This document shows positions 34,031 to 46,228 of a DNA stretch of 64,000 nucleotides, piece by piece. This stretch comes from Siphonodentalium dalli (Eukaryota; Mollusca; Scaphopoda; Gadilida; Siphonodentaliidae). Made by a program: the position numbers and the translations under genes. The DNA is taken from NCBI GenBank assembly GCA_032622095.1, contig CP136061.1, positions 176,165,692 to 176,229,691 on the forward strand, read 5' to 3'. Each line of letters opens with the position of its first letter. The stretch's first letter is position 1. Below the pieces are notes generated by a model. The model saw only the letters and a program-made list of their open reading frames with translations. It made no database searches and was not told the DNA's origin.

Positions 34031-36550
34031 CACATAAGATTTTAAGTCTATAAACACTATTTGTTTGAATATTCTTTCGAACAGTCTCACCATTGACATA
34101 TTCATGCGTTCAACCCAGTTAATTTATTTTGTAACTTGGCTTGTATTCGCCGGATACCGGCATCTGGGCTTTTAGTCACAACTGAAATAAAAAATAAGTG
34201 CGAATTATAACAAATGATGAGCGCAAATCGCTTAAAAATCACATTTGATTCGTCTTCTGATACATGGTGTATATTCGTATTTTGTGGATGAAGTGCTGCT
34301 AAAAACAGGCTTAGTTGGAACGATAAAAGGGCTTCAGTCGGCCATTCTATTACGAGAAAAAGTAGTGCTCTTTCTTGGAGCGAATTTCTGCTACAATTTC
34401 ACTGGTTGTTGGACCCATTTGGACAAAATTACATTCCCTGTGTCTAATCCTACATTTTGATATACTATACACCCTATTATATGGAATATATCGGCTGAAA
34501 TCGATCCTGTTATTGTAAACATCGACTATTTTTTAGCTGTTTTCATCGGCGCGGGTTTGCGATTTCTCAATTACATCATTCGAACAGCCATAGTGTAGCT
34601 AAAACGAATGCGCAGTATTCCTCTGTGTCATTTGGTAACTAACACTTGTTGTTTGCTTGCGTATTCATCGAGAAATCTACATTCTAAACATTGACGTCGA
34701 ACGCAGGTTTTCGTGTTTCATGCCACCTTCGCATGGGTGGGTCAATCGGTCTCTTGCTATGCACTAGATGATAAACTTCATTTTAATACCAAATAATACA
34801 ACTTCTGGTGTCCGGTCAGTGGCGCGGTTAATATGTGTGGATAGGGCGAATGTGGGCCTTTCGTTAATCACAAAATGGAGCCCTCTACGTGTTGTATTCC
34901 TCGAGATATCGGCCGTTACACGCAATTTGAAATTCTGTTCCGCAGATTGTCTTTTTATTCCATGTTTCATCCCATTCCGCAGATTGTCATGTCCCGCCGT
35001 CCGATCGCAGCGACCCCTTTCGTTATAATTGTTACAGAAGTGCAGGTGCGTTATTTATGGAGGGTTATTAGGGTCACAATCATAACTTCACATTTTAATT
35101 CTAACTTAACATTTTAATTCTTATATTTTAATTCTAAATTAACATTTTAATTCCAACTTAACATTTTAATTCTTATATTTTAATTCTAACTTTACATTTT
35201 AATTCTTATATTTACATTCTATTTACATTCTATTTACATTCTATTTACATTCTATTTACATTCTATTTACATTCTCTGTACTCTAACTTAAGATTTTAAT
35301 TCTAACTTAAGATTTTAATTTCAACTTAGTATTTCAATTCTAACTTATTATTTCAACTCCAACTTAATATTTTAATTCTAACTTAACATTTTTATTTTAA
35401 TATTTTAATTTAATGATCTATAAAATAAGAAGCTAAACACAAATCATCTACTAAAAGTTGTAATGTTTGAATTAAAATAGTATATTTAAAAAGTTGGAAT
35501 TGAAATGAGCATAAAACTGATCTCAGAATTGAAAGGCAAAAATTAAAAAAAAGTTGTAATTGTGACCCTATATTAATAACACGCCTGCACTTCTGTAACA
35601 ATTATATTAAACGAAAGGCGTCGCTGCAATCGAACGGCCGGACATGACAATCTGCGGGATGGGATGGAATATGGAATAGAATGACAATCTGCGGAACAGA
35701 ATTTCAAATTGCGTGGAACGGCCGATATCTCGAGGAATACAGTACGCAGAGGACTACTTTTGGTGTCTAACGAAAGGCCCACATTCGCACTATCCACACA
35801 TATTAACCCCGCCACTGACCGGACAGCAGAAGTTGCATTATTCGATCGACAACTGACCCAACATAAAATTGTCGAACTCACGGCCGTAGAACAGCTGTAG
35901 AAATGTATTTTTACAGCCATAACACAATGCCCACAAGCAGACTTGGTATTAAAATGAAGTTTATCATCTATTGCACAGCAAGAGACAGATTAACCCACAC
36001 ATGAAACATGAAACACGAAAAACTGCGTTCGACGTCAATGTTTAGAATTTAGATTTCTCGATGAATACGCTAGCAAACAACAAGTGTTAGGTACCAAATG
36101 ACACAGTGGAATACTGCGCATTCGTTTTTAGCTACAATATGGCTGTTTTAGTACGAATAATGTAATGGCGAAATCGCAAACACGCGCCGATGAAAACAAC
36201 TAAAAATAGACTCAATGCATGGTTACAATAACAGGATCGATTTCAGCTGATATATTCCATATAATGGGGCGTATAGTATATCAAAATGTAGACACAGGGA
36301 ATGTAATTTTGTCCAAATGGGTCCAACACGCAGTGAAATTGTTGCAGAAATTCGCTCCAAGAAAGAGCGCTACTTTTTCTCGTACAAAATAGAATGGCCG
36401 ACTGAAGCCGTTTTATCGTTCCAACTAAGCCTGTTCTTAGCAGCACTTCGTCAACAAAATACGAATATACACCATGTATCAGAAGACGTATCAAATGTGA
36501 TTTTTTAATGGCTTTGCGCTCTTCATTTGTTATAATTCGCACTTATTTTT

Positions 36551-37039
36551 GTCCCCCGACGTTTCCGTCGGAGGACTATAGAAATGACCCTCGTCCGTGC
36601 GTCCGAGATTGGGTACCTTCATGGTGTAATCAACTCCTCCTACAGTTTTAAATGTAGAGATTTGAAACTCTGGGATATTGTTCCTAACATGTTGGTGATT
36701 TGCAACATCTATATAGCTAATAAAAAATATCATTTTTTCCATATTTTTGGGGGGTTTTCGACTTAGAAAATTTGGAAAATTTTTGCCTTTTGGATGAGAT
36801 TGGGTACCTTCATGGTGTAATCAACTCCTCCTACAGTTTTAAATGTAGAGATTTGAAACTCTGGGATATTGTTCCTAACATGTTGGTGATTTGCAACATC
36901 TATATAGCTAATATTTTTTTATGGAGTTATTAACCCTTTTCGACTTAGAAAATTTCAACATTTTTTTTTAATTTCTTTAACAAAGCGGCATCGACTTGCC
37001 ATGTTGTCGGGGGACACTGTGGTCTGCTGACCTTTTATT
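36551..37039 (+). mobile_element. HINE-like element, family III copy 2
   Basis: The 5' palindrome begins GTCCCCCGACG and ends CGTCGGAGGAC, followed by CTATAG. Two ~190-bp core units (GGTGTAATCAACTCCTCCTA) follow. The 3' end has GTCGGGGGAC, the hairpin GGTCTGCTGACC and CTTTTATT. The mirrored left arm of the palindrome (34182-34200) lacks it and gives an exact empty site: insertion between two T residues with no duplication. Confidence 0.85.
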
Positions 37040-37279
37040 TATTTCAGTTGTGACTAAAAGCCCAGATGCCGGAAGCCGGTGTCCGGCGATTACAAGCCAA
37101 GTTACAAAATAGATTAACTGGGTTGAACGCACGAACATGTCAATGGTGAGACTGTTTGAAAGAATATTCAAATCAAATAGTGTTTATAGACTTAAAAACT
37201 TATGTGTCCACCGGTCATACGCGGTGGAGGTTCTTATATTATCTGCCGGTCATACGCGGGGGGAGGTTCTCATATAAGA

Positions 37280-37396
37280 AATAAACGGCGGTTTCAATGT
37301 GGTCATGGGATTTTGACCGCGAGAAAAAATCAGCAAAAGTTTGCTGATTTTTTATCGCGGTCAAAACCCATGACCACGTTGAATCCGCCGTTTATT
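37280..37396. repeat. Near-perfect 117-bp hairpin
   Basis: AATAAACGGCGG..GTGGTCATGGG..TTTTGACCGCGA..AAATCAGCAAA is mirrored to TTTGCTGATTT..TCGCGGTCAAAA..CCCATGACCAC..CCGCCGTTTATT with almost no loop. It lies at the start of a ~730-bp stretch present only in the right arm of the composite. Confidence 0.85.
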
Positions 37397-39858
37397 ATTT
37401 ATATTTATATACTTAAATTCATTATGAACTAGGATTGTCTGTCTTTCCCACTTTTTATTCATCTATTTAAATGAACGCATGGAGTTCAGTTTAGAAAGTG
37501 CGAATCCTTGTTTTTTGGAAAACCAAACATTTTGAGAATTCGTTCTTGAAGAACGGAAGAAAAAAAACGCAATTTCACAGTTTAGTATACACATATGACA
37601 AACTGTCTTGTTTAGCCAGTAACTAATGTAGACGTGTTGATTTCAAGAATGATAACTGAAACTAACAATTAAGTTTCGGCTGTGGTTAAAAAATCGACAA
37701 CCCGCCGTTCTACCATAATGATATATTTGTGAGGTTGGGGGAATATTTGTAGCGGTAAGGAAAATGATAAGTAACGGGATTTTTGAACATCAACGTTCAG
37801 TAACACCGGGCAACAACACTGATTATAGACCAAAATAAATTTCTTGCCAAATTCAGACGTACTATATAGATGCTCAAGCAGTCGGCAATGTCCGACAATC
37901 CCCTACATTGGAAGTGACGTCACGTTGCGTTCATAGGTTTATGAACGCATTGAATACGGGGGCGTGTCTACCGTAACGCTATGGGGGAATCGGAGGAGAT
38001 ATTAGGTGTATGTAAATATATGAACATATTATCCGCCGGTCATACGCGGTGGAGGTTCATATTATCCGCCAGTCATACGCAAGGGATGTTCTCATATTAT
38101 CCACCAGTCATACGCGGGGGAGGTTCTCATATGAGAACCTCACCGGTGTTTGACTGGCGTATAATATGAGAACCTCCCTCGAACGCAGTTTTTCGTGTTT
38201 CATGGCACCTTCACATGGGTGGGATAATCGGTCTCTTGCTGTGCAATAGATGATAAACTTCATTTTAATACCAAGTCTGCTTGTGGGCATAGTGTTATCG
38301 CTGTAAAAATGCATTTCTACAGCTGTTCCACGTCCTTGATTTCGACAACTTTCATGTTAGGTCAGTTGTCGACCAAATAATACAACTTCTGGTGTCCGGT
38401 CAGTGGCGCGGTTAATATGTGTGGATAGGGCGAATGTGGGCCTTTCGTTAATCACAAAACGGAGCCCTCTATGTGTTGTATTCCTCGAGATATCGACCGT
38501 TACACGCAATTTGAAGTTCTGTTCCGCAGATTGTCGTTCTATTCCATATTCCATCCCATCCCGCAGATTGTCATGTCACGTCGTCCGATCGCAGCAACCC
38601 CTTTCGTTATAATTGTTACAGAAGTGCAGGCGCGTTATTAGGGTCACAATTACAACTTCTAGAATCCATTTTATGTTTGTTTTAATTTTTGCCTTTCAAT
38701 TCTGAGATCCGTTTTATGCTCATTTCAATTTCAACAATTATAGAATTAAAATATAAGAATTAAAATGTAAAGTAAGAATTAAAATGTAAAGTTAGAATTA
38801 AAATATAAGAATTAAAATGTTAAGTTAGAATTAAAATATTAAGTAAGAATTAAAATATTAAGTTAGAGTTAATAGAATGTTTCTGGAATGTTTCTAGAAT
38901 GTAAATAGAATGTAAATAGAATTAAAATATAAGAATTAAAATGTTAAGTTAGAATTGAAATGTTAAGTTAGAATTAAAATATAAGAATTAAAATGTTTAG
39001 TTAGAATTAAAATATTAAGTAAGAATTAAAATATTAAGTTAGAGTTAATAGAATGTTTCTGGAATGTTTCTAGAATGTAAATAGAATGTAAATAGAATGT
39101 AAATATGATGTAAATAGAATTAAAATATAAGAATTAAAATGTTAAGTTAGAATTGAAATGTTAAGTTAGAATTAAAATATAAGATTTAAAATGTAAGTTA
39201 GAATTAAAATATTAAGTTAGAATTAAAATGTGAAGTTAGGATTGTGACCCTAATAACCCTCCATAGTTATTAGGGTCACAATTACAACTTCCACAATCCA
39301 TTTTATGTTTGTTTTAATTTTTGCCTTTCAATTCTGAGATCCGTTTTATGCTCATTTCATTTGCAACAATTATAGAATTAAAATATAAGAATTAAAATGT
39401 ACAGATAGAATTAAAATGTACAGTTAGAATTAACATATAAGAATTAAAATGTTAAGTTAGAATTAAAATGTACAGTTAGAATTAAAATATAAGAATTAAA
39501 ATGTTAAGTTAGAATTAAAATATTAAGTAAGAATTAAAAGACTATGTTAGAGTTAATAGAATGTAAATAGAATGTAAATAGAATTAAAATATCAGAATTA
39601 AAATGTTAAGTTAGAATTAAAATGTTAAATTAGAATTAAAATGTTAAGTTAGAATTAAAATGTGAAGTTAGGATTGTGACCCTAATAACCCTCCATACAT
39701 CTTTGCTCACAATACCCTCCTTTTCCAGTTTAGCATTGCTGAAAAGTATTCCCTATGCATTTACTATGGGAAAATACTGAAAGTAACCAGGTGAATAGAG
39801 CGTATTTAAAAGCTTATTTGAGCGTGAACAATATTGAACAATAAAGCTAATACGTCAT

Positions 39859-42800
39859 TAGTATAGCCGGAGAAGGGTTGGACCTAGAAGAAATTGGTAG
39901 AGAAGCGATTTTTATGTCATTGCATGCGGGAACATCTCCAGAACAACATATCCAAAATCCGCTAAAATCCGCTTTGAGCAATTTTTTCTACATCACTTTG
40001 AAATATTGTCACCTTTGTGTTGATTTTCAAATTAGCAATAAATTGTAAAACAGTGGGTACCAAGATGACATTGACAGATAACTATAATTGTTACTAGTAT
40101 TACCTCCAGTCTATATTACCCTTTATATATTAGTCAATATTGACGAAAATTTCGGCACTATTTTGATTTTTTTTACGAAATTATCATTCACTTGCGCAAA
40201 AAAGTGTTTCTTTTTCAAAATTATCTCCGAGTAATTTGCATATTTTTTGGAAATTGGATAATCGAATGTATCGCAAATGGTATTAAAATGTGCACATGCA
40301 TATCCTCAATACAACAGTATGAAACATGTATAATTTAATTAATAATAGAGCAACAATATCTGAGAAATATTAACACTACCCCCAAAAAATGAAATTTCAG
40401 GTAAAAAAAATGGAAAATATAAAAACACTTAAAATATAACACTAACTATTTATTGATTAACTATGAGGTATGCGTAATACTTTTAAGTCGTTATAGTGAC
40501 ATGTTTATAGAAAAAGTATTGGTTATGTTGTGAATATGAGAAACCCCGATATTATAATATATACAATATATAGACGGAAAAGGCAAAACATTATCAACTC
40601 GACCATTGAACCTGGTATAACTACTCATAGAATAATATCTGATGTATTTTGCTAAAAAGAACAACAGTTCATACACACATATGTGTTACAACGTGACCTT
40701 CATACTCCAAGATGGGTGTCATAATAGGGACCAAAATTTAAAGAAAGTAATGTTTTGTCATATTGGTGTTCCACTTTCAGCTCTCAGTCTCGCCTTCATC
40801 AATGAGAATTTCCTCCGAATTTTTTCAGCCATCACCACGACAGTCACCGCAGGCTACAACACAATGGAGTCCACTTTTTCTACATGCACATGAGTTATTC
40901 CCACAAGAAGTCCTACTCATGCACTAGCCTGCACTTGCAACGGACAAATTTTAGCAATGAATCGGGTGCAGCTTCTAGGTCTGTCATGACTGGAACTAAT
41001 TGTGTCCCGTGGGTTTTCCACCCCACTCTGCTGGGTCCATATGTGTGTCCCACAGAGATTTCCATATCATAACCTGCATGTGAACTCTTTAATAGGCTAT
41101 GGAAATATGCTGCCCGTTCCGTCGGTGGTAATTTCTGCGGATCCAATAATCCATAATAAATCATTTCCAAGAATTTCCTCAAACCATTCCGACTGTCATC
41201 CTTTTTGCCAGCATAAATCATCGTGAATAATTTCACACCAACATCGCCAACGAGTTTTTTTTCAGCTGTATGTTGCTTATGACACTCGCCATTTGTTGTA
41301 TTTCGGGCGACTCTATTTTCTTTAGCATGCTTGTTTTACCTTGCCCGTATGTCGCTGATGTCGCATCCAGTCCAGGTATGAATAAAGAGAATGTTGGTCG
41401 CCCTTCTGCACAATATCTTGGATTTTCCAGATAGCTACACCATCCTTGACTGTCTTCCCTGCATTTGAAAGGAAGTATATATCTGCCATGTCTTCATTCC
41501 AATGGTACACGAGCAGAACTAACAAATCAGTACCATCGGCCGCCACAATTACCTCTTTCCAGATCTGGTGTCTGATATTGTCAGCTTTGATATCTGTCCA
41601 ACATGTGGATCAAGTGTTTCCAAAACGTTGTCAGTGTCAGACAGAAGACCAGTTTCGTTATCTACAGCGTTGACAATTTCGCCCGCTGATTCTGTATCCG
41701 TTATGTCAGGCAGTACTCTATCGGGTTATTCGATGACAGTTGATGTTAACTTGTTATAAAGAGCTACCTCTACTAGTATGTGGCCACGAATAGATGTTGA
41801 GACTGCCTTTCCACTTATCATATGTTGTACCTCATTAGGACCATATATTTTCATTGCCTCTTCCAAACCAGATCCCTTCATCATGGAACCAATGCTTCCA
41901 AGACAGCACATCATGACGTTGAATCCCACGAGTCGGCAAACGACATGCTACTGCCTTTAACCACAGTGGCTGATCAAATGTCAAGCATGGGGTTGAAATG
42001 CTTTGTTTGATAGTCTGATTCTGTATGAAAAGCAATGTCGAATAAATACAGGACTCGTCAGACGGATTCAAATCAATGATAGGCAAAAACACTTCTGATT
42101 TATTGGACGGGCCATTTGGGCACTCGGAGAATATATGTCCCATATAGACCCGACCAATTGGGTATAGGTGTGCTCGCTTACTGGAAAGCCGCCCTGCATG
42201 CAAGAGCAAATCTGAAGTGATATCTGTGGGGCAATGTATGTACGAACTGTAGTTGGAGCAGAGGCTTGTATGTGACAATTGAAAGTCACTTTTCGGGACA
42301 ATTCATGTATTGGTGAATATAAGGCACTCCTTTGCCTTTCACAATATCATCAACCTTGGATATTTGTTGTCTTATGACTAACTGTTGTCTTGGATGTAGT
42401 GGGGAATAATCGCGTGGAGTACATACAGCAATTATTTCCATTCCATGAAATGTCCCGTGACCATCTAGTGTTGCAACATTATGGTCCACGTTATCTGCAA
42501 CCCACTGTGTAAACGTCCCTGGGAAATATGAAGCAAGAACACTGTCGTCATCTTCGGCCTGGATTACTGACTGCTTGTACAACTCAACTTCATAGTAATT
42601 AATCGAGAAGCCTAATCGCGATAGTTCCGTTACAAGCCAATTTGACCCAAATATATGGTCCAGCTCGACACCAAGGCCGATTAAAATCGGTAATACCACT
42701 GATCGTGGTCGTGCTGCTTGAATAATAGACTGACCAATACTGATTTGCTTCAATTCTAAAGGAACCAGAACTTTCAACAGAGTTAGCAGATGGGCTGTCA

Positions 42801-44769
42801 AGCGTTTACCTCGCTCAACATCAGAAATGTCATCCAGGCTAGGGTAAGGATGTACACTGTACTCCATCTCACTCAATTGAGCTCTGACAATCTTGGCAGC
42901 TGCCATTACTATCATCTCGGCTTCTTCCTCAATGTCATTTTTTTCTCGGCGTACCACTTATCATTGATTATGAAATTGGCCATATTTCTGAAACAAATAA
43001 CGTTGATTCGACCATCCACCTCAGAAAAAACTATGTAGGTCCCATAGTGGTCAAATAACTTCTCCTTTAGCCATTTTATGGAATATACTTCGTACCCACC
43101 AGAGAATTCTACCATCTTACTATGAAGTTCATAGAGAGTGTATAATTCGGCACCAGATTCTGACTCAATCCACTTGCACTAATGCGACTATTTAACACGA
43201 GGTCTAGCCGATCACATTTCTCGCCGAAACTAACGAGGGTTAATATGCCTTTCTCCAAAACAACAACTGACTGCTCTTCATCAAACCCAATACTACATAT
43301 AACACATAAGTCAGCCGATAAATGACTAGTATCCCCTGATGCCAATTTCTCAGACATGTCTATAATAATACACCTATTAATATGACACTCAAATAAACTA
43401 TAATTAAACTCAAATGATAGAAAATGTGATTCTAATAAAACAATTAATTACAACACTCTCACCAAGATAATAAAGCCTCACCAGTGATAATTACAATCAA
43501 ATTGTCTCTATCGTACATTGACACCATTAGGTTTCAGCAGGAGACGAAGTTTGACAAACCAATTTAATATAGAAATATTAATACACGTGTATCGATATGA
43601 TAATAGTGCTGCGAAGTAGCTATGCGATGTGAGCGAGAGTTTGACTTGCATACAAGTGACAAAATGTGTCGATGCTTTGTGGGTGGCGGATGCCTGGCAA
43701 ATTAACAAAGGGCATTTGGATACGCTTAGTTCAGTACACAATGCTGCATTGTTTGGTGTGGCATTAATATACTATATGACGCATGCAGATCATATTTGAC
43801 GCTCTTTACTAACTCCATGTGTAATAGCCATTCATTGTGATTGCATGGGAGAATCAAAACAAAATGGGTTAAATGTGACCCCCTTGCACAGTTCTCAGGT
43901 TCATTATTTCCCAGTCGGATTTAGGTGGATTTTGGAATATTCATGAGATATCCACCACATACCTGCCGCAAACTCGGTTCTGAAAATATTTATATCAAGT
44001 TCAGCAGCTGAGTTAACAATTGCTCGCCTTTTATTGGGTCAATGTACATATACTATACGGGTGTTCTCTGTTATATTAATAAAATAACCACTAATTTTCT
44101 ATAAACATGCTACCAAAATGATTTAAAAGAATTACAAATACCCCATAGTTGATCAATATATAGGTAGTGTTATAGTTTTAAGTATTTTATTTTTTCCATT
44201 TTTTTACCTGAAATTTCATGTTTGGGGGTAGGGTTAATATTTTTCAGATATTTGTACTCTATGTTTAATTAAATTATCCACGTTTCATATTGACGTATTC
44301 AGGACATGCTTGTGCACATTTAAATATCATTTGCGACACATTCGATGAACAAATCTCCAAACAATATACAATTTACTCGGATATATTTTTGAAAACGCGA
44401 CACATTTTTGCAAAACTGAATGATATTTTCGTTAACAAAATTAAAATTTCCCGGAAACTGTGGCCAATATTGACTTATTTACAAAGTTAAATACATACTG
44501 GATGTAACATATATCACAGTTACAATAATATATCAAATGTTATCTTGGTACCCAATGTTTGCCAATGAATCGCTCATTAGAAAATCAGCACACATATTTG
44601 AAAGAGGACCCTTATTTTAAAGTGATGTAGAAAAAATTGCTCAAAGCGGATTTTAGAGGATTTTGGATATATTATGCAGGAGATATTCCCACGTCCAATG
44701 ACTTAAAAACCGCTTCTCTACCAATTTCTTCTAGGTTCACCATTTTTTTCGCCTTCTCCGACTATACTA
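39859..44769 (-). mobile_element. DNA transposon-like element with ~700-bp inverted ends and a broken gene
   Basis: The left end (39859-about 40565) and right end (about 44050-44769) are inverted copies: TAGTATAGCCGGAGAAGG at the left and its mirrored form with one change at the right. The match continues through CTAGAAGAAATTGGTAGAGA, TTGAGCAATTTTTTCTACAT and CATAGTTGATCA-type words. Arms are diverged (roughly 15-25% by eye, with indels). Between them, on the minus strand, lies a degraded gene of a large uncharacterised invertebrate family (40795-43357). No clear target duplication; CAT stands outside both ends but is too short to trust. I cannot assign a superfamily. Confidence 0.65.
40795..43357 (-). 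pseudogene. Broken copy of an expanded, uncharacterised invertebrate protein family
   Basis: Minus-strand segments in order: 43357-43109 (CVICSIGFDEEQSVVVLEKG), 43115-42912, 42957-42286 (223 codons; IGLGVELDHIFGSNWLVTEL, GTFTQWVADNVDHNVATLDG), 42278-41980 (FLPIIDLNPSDESCIYST, LTFDQPLWLKA), 41929-41726 (CCLGSIGSMMKGSGLEEAMK, SGKAVSTSIRGHILVE), 41546-41322 (LLVYHWNEDMADIYFLS), a frameshifted piece near 41350-41250 (TSATYGQGKTSMLKKIE), 41236-40913 (DPQKLPPTERAAYFHSL, VMTDLEAAPDSLLKFVRCKC), and 40912-40856 (a Cys-rich tail, SCGNNSCACRKSGLHCV). Each junction is a frameshift, and a TGA falls in the Cys-rich tail. I recall many full-length proteins of this type in cnidarians and molluscs, high-copy and without assigned function. 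It lies inside a long-inverted-repeat element. Confidence 0.7.
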
Positions 44770-45506
44770 CATCTAGTAATCCCCATTCCCCAATGGAAAA
44801 GGCTGAATGCAATCAGGTAGAAGGTGTTACGTCTGGTGCGCATGCGTGAAATGTTCCTGGTCCGCAATGCTTTTAGCAATGCCCTAAAGTTGACCTAACA
44901 TGCAAGGTCACTTCACGAGTCCACTTCGCTTCGAAAATCAAATAAACAACACGAAACTAATACTATAATCGTGTTAACGATCGATAATCATGATAATAAT
45001 TGAATAATTCAAACAATTCTGATTTACTACAGAATATCATATTACACAACTGGATGGCATGTTTAAGGAAGAGGAAATATTACAAATTTTGCAAAGGTAA
45101 ATTGAGTTACCAGGGGTCGATCGAATGGTTTGGTTCAAAATTATTGATTGTAAACACTGCAATTCTTGAGATACATTGTGAATTGTAAACATGCAATTTG
45201 GCATAAGTAGTTGATAGAGCCACGGATAATCTTAAAATAATTTTTAAAAGGTACAATGCGGGAATGAGAATTAAAATATGTACAATACATGTATAAATAC
45301 TATATAAATTAATGTTTCATTAAATTAATATGACTTATCATTATATCAATATCATTCTGACTTCTGTATCTGGATTAGCCTGGGGGCTCCATTATTGTTA
45401 TATTAGACAGTATGTGTTCAGACTAGATCTGGATTATTATGTTGTAGTGACCAATGTTGGCATTTTCATTAATGACATTATGAATTTATGTCTATATATA
45501 ATACAT

Positions 45507-46120
45507 TGCGCTTAAGCTAAATTAATTGCGCTTAAGTACAATCTATTAATTGCGCTTAAGTCTTAACTGTAATTATTTGTGCTTTAATAAGTACAATCAA
45601 TTGCACTTAAACGCAATTCATTATGAAATGTGAATTTGGCCTCCCATACATGTAGATGATCGTGTACTTTTACATGTATGGGAGGCCGATATCACTTTTA
45701 TTAGCTAATGTCGTAATGATGCTTAAGTGTAAATTATGCTTAAGTTAAGTGTAACTCATACTTATTAAGTGCCATTCACTTGACTTACGCTTAAGCGTAA
45801 ATAATAAATAATTGATGTTTGATCCAGATTGATCATAATCTAATTACAAGTAAGTGTAATTGGGTTCTTCATCTATCTTACCCAGGGGTGGCTCTAGGGG
45901 AGGGGTCAGTGATGGCTACAGACCCCCCTGTCTGGAAGATCTCCGATGGTCAGCCAGGTAGCAATAGCCCCCCCCCCCCCCCATGTTGGGATTGTAGTAT
46001 AATTCCGCTTTTAAGCTTAATTCATTTAGGTATGCTTCTTAATTAATCTTTCTATGAGAATGAATTAAGCTAAATGAATTACACTTAAGTGTAAATGAAT
46101 TGCACGTAAGCATAAATTAA
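45507..46120. repeat. Array of AATTRYGCTTAAG-type words, left side
   Basis: The phrase TTAATTGCGCTTAAG and variants (TTGCACTTAA, TACGCTTAAGCGTAAA) recur at irregular spacing. A hairpin at 45638-45687 pairs GGCCTCCCATACATGTA with its inverted copy. A short C run lies at 45970-45982. Confidence 0.6.
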
Positions 46121-46228
46121 TTGGGCTCATATTTATGGGAGGGAAAGCTTATTGCCAAAAACTTATAAATATTAAATCATAAAGCATAATTCTTTGTAAT
46201 AATAATCTAGAAAATATAGTAGTATGTC

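Larger units (their letters stand above)
32997..39699. mobile_element. Foldback / palindromic composite element, 6.7 kb
   Basis: The ends are inverted: TGTATGGAGGGTTATTAGGG at the left and CCCTAATAACCCTCCATACA at the right, with ATCT just outside GTATGG..CCATAC on both sides. Inside, a series of blocks is mirrored about an axis near 35250: ATTTTAATTCTAACTT minisatellite, a ~500-bp block (GCCCACATTCGCACTATCCA), a ~40-bp GAGAACCTCC/ACCGGCGG repeat, and a ~700-bp block (GGAACGATAAAAGG). The right arm has extra insertions at 36551-37039 and about 37280-38010. Tandem-repeat inverted ends recall FB or Galileo foldback elements. No transposase is seen; frames of 60-115 codons in the mirrored blocks appear in both strands and change residues freely. 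Confidence 0.7.

Noticed and set aside
33600-38612. Recurring peptide RPTFALSTHIN in four mirrored copies as a conserved protein
   Set aside because: Copies differ at mostly amino-acid-changing positions, both strands are open, and starts and ends vary; there is no sign of selection on protein.
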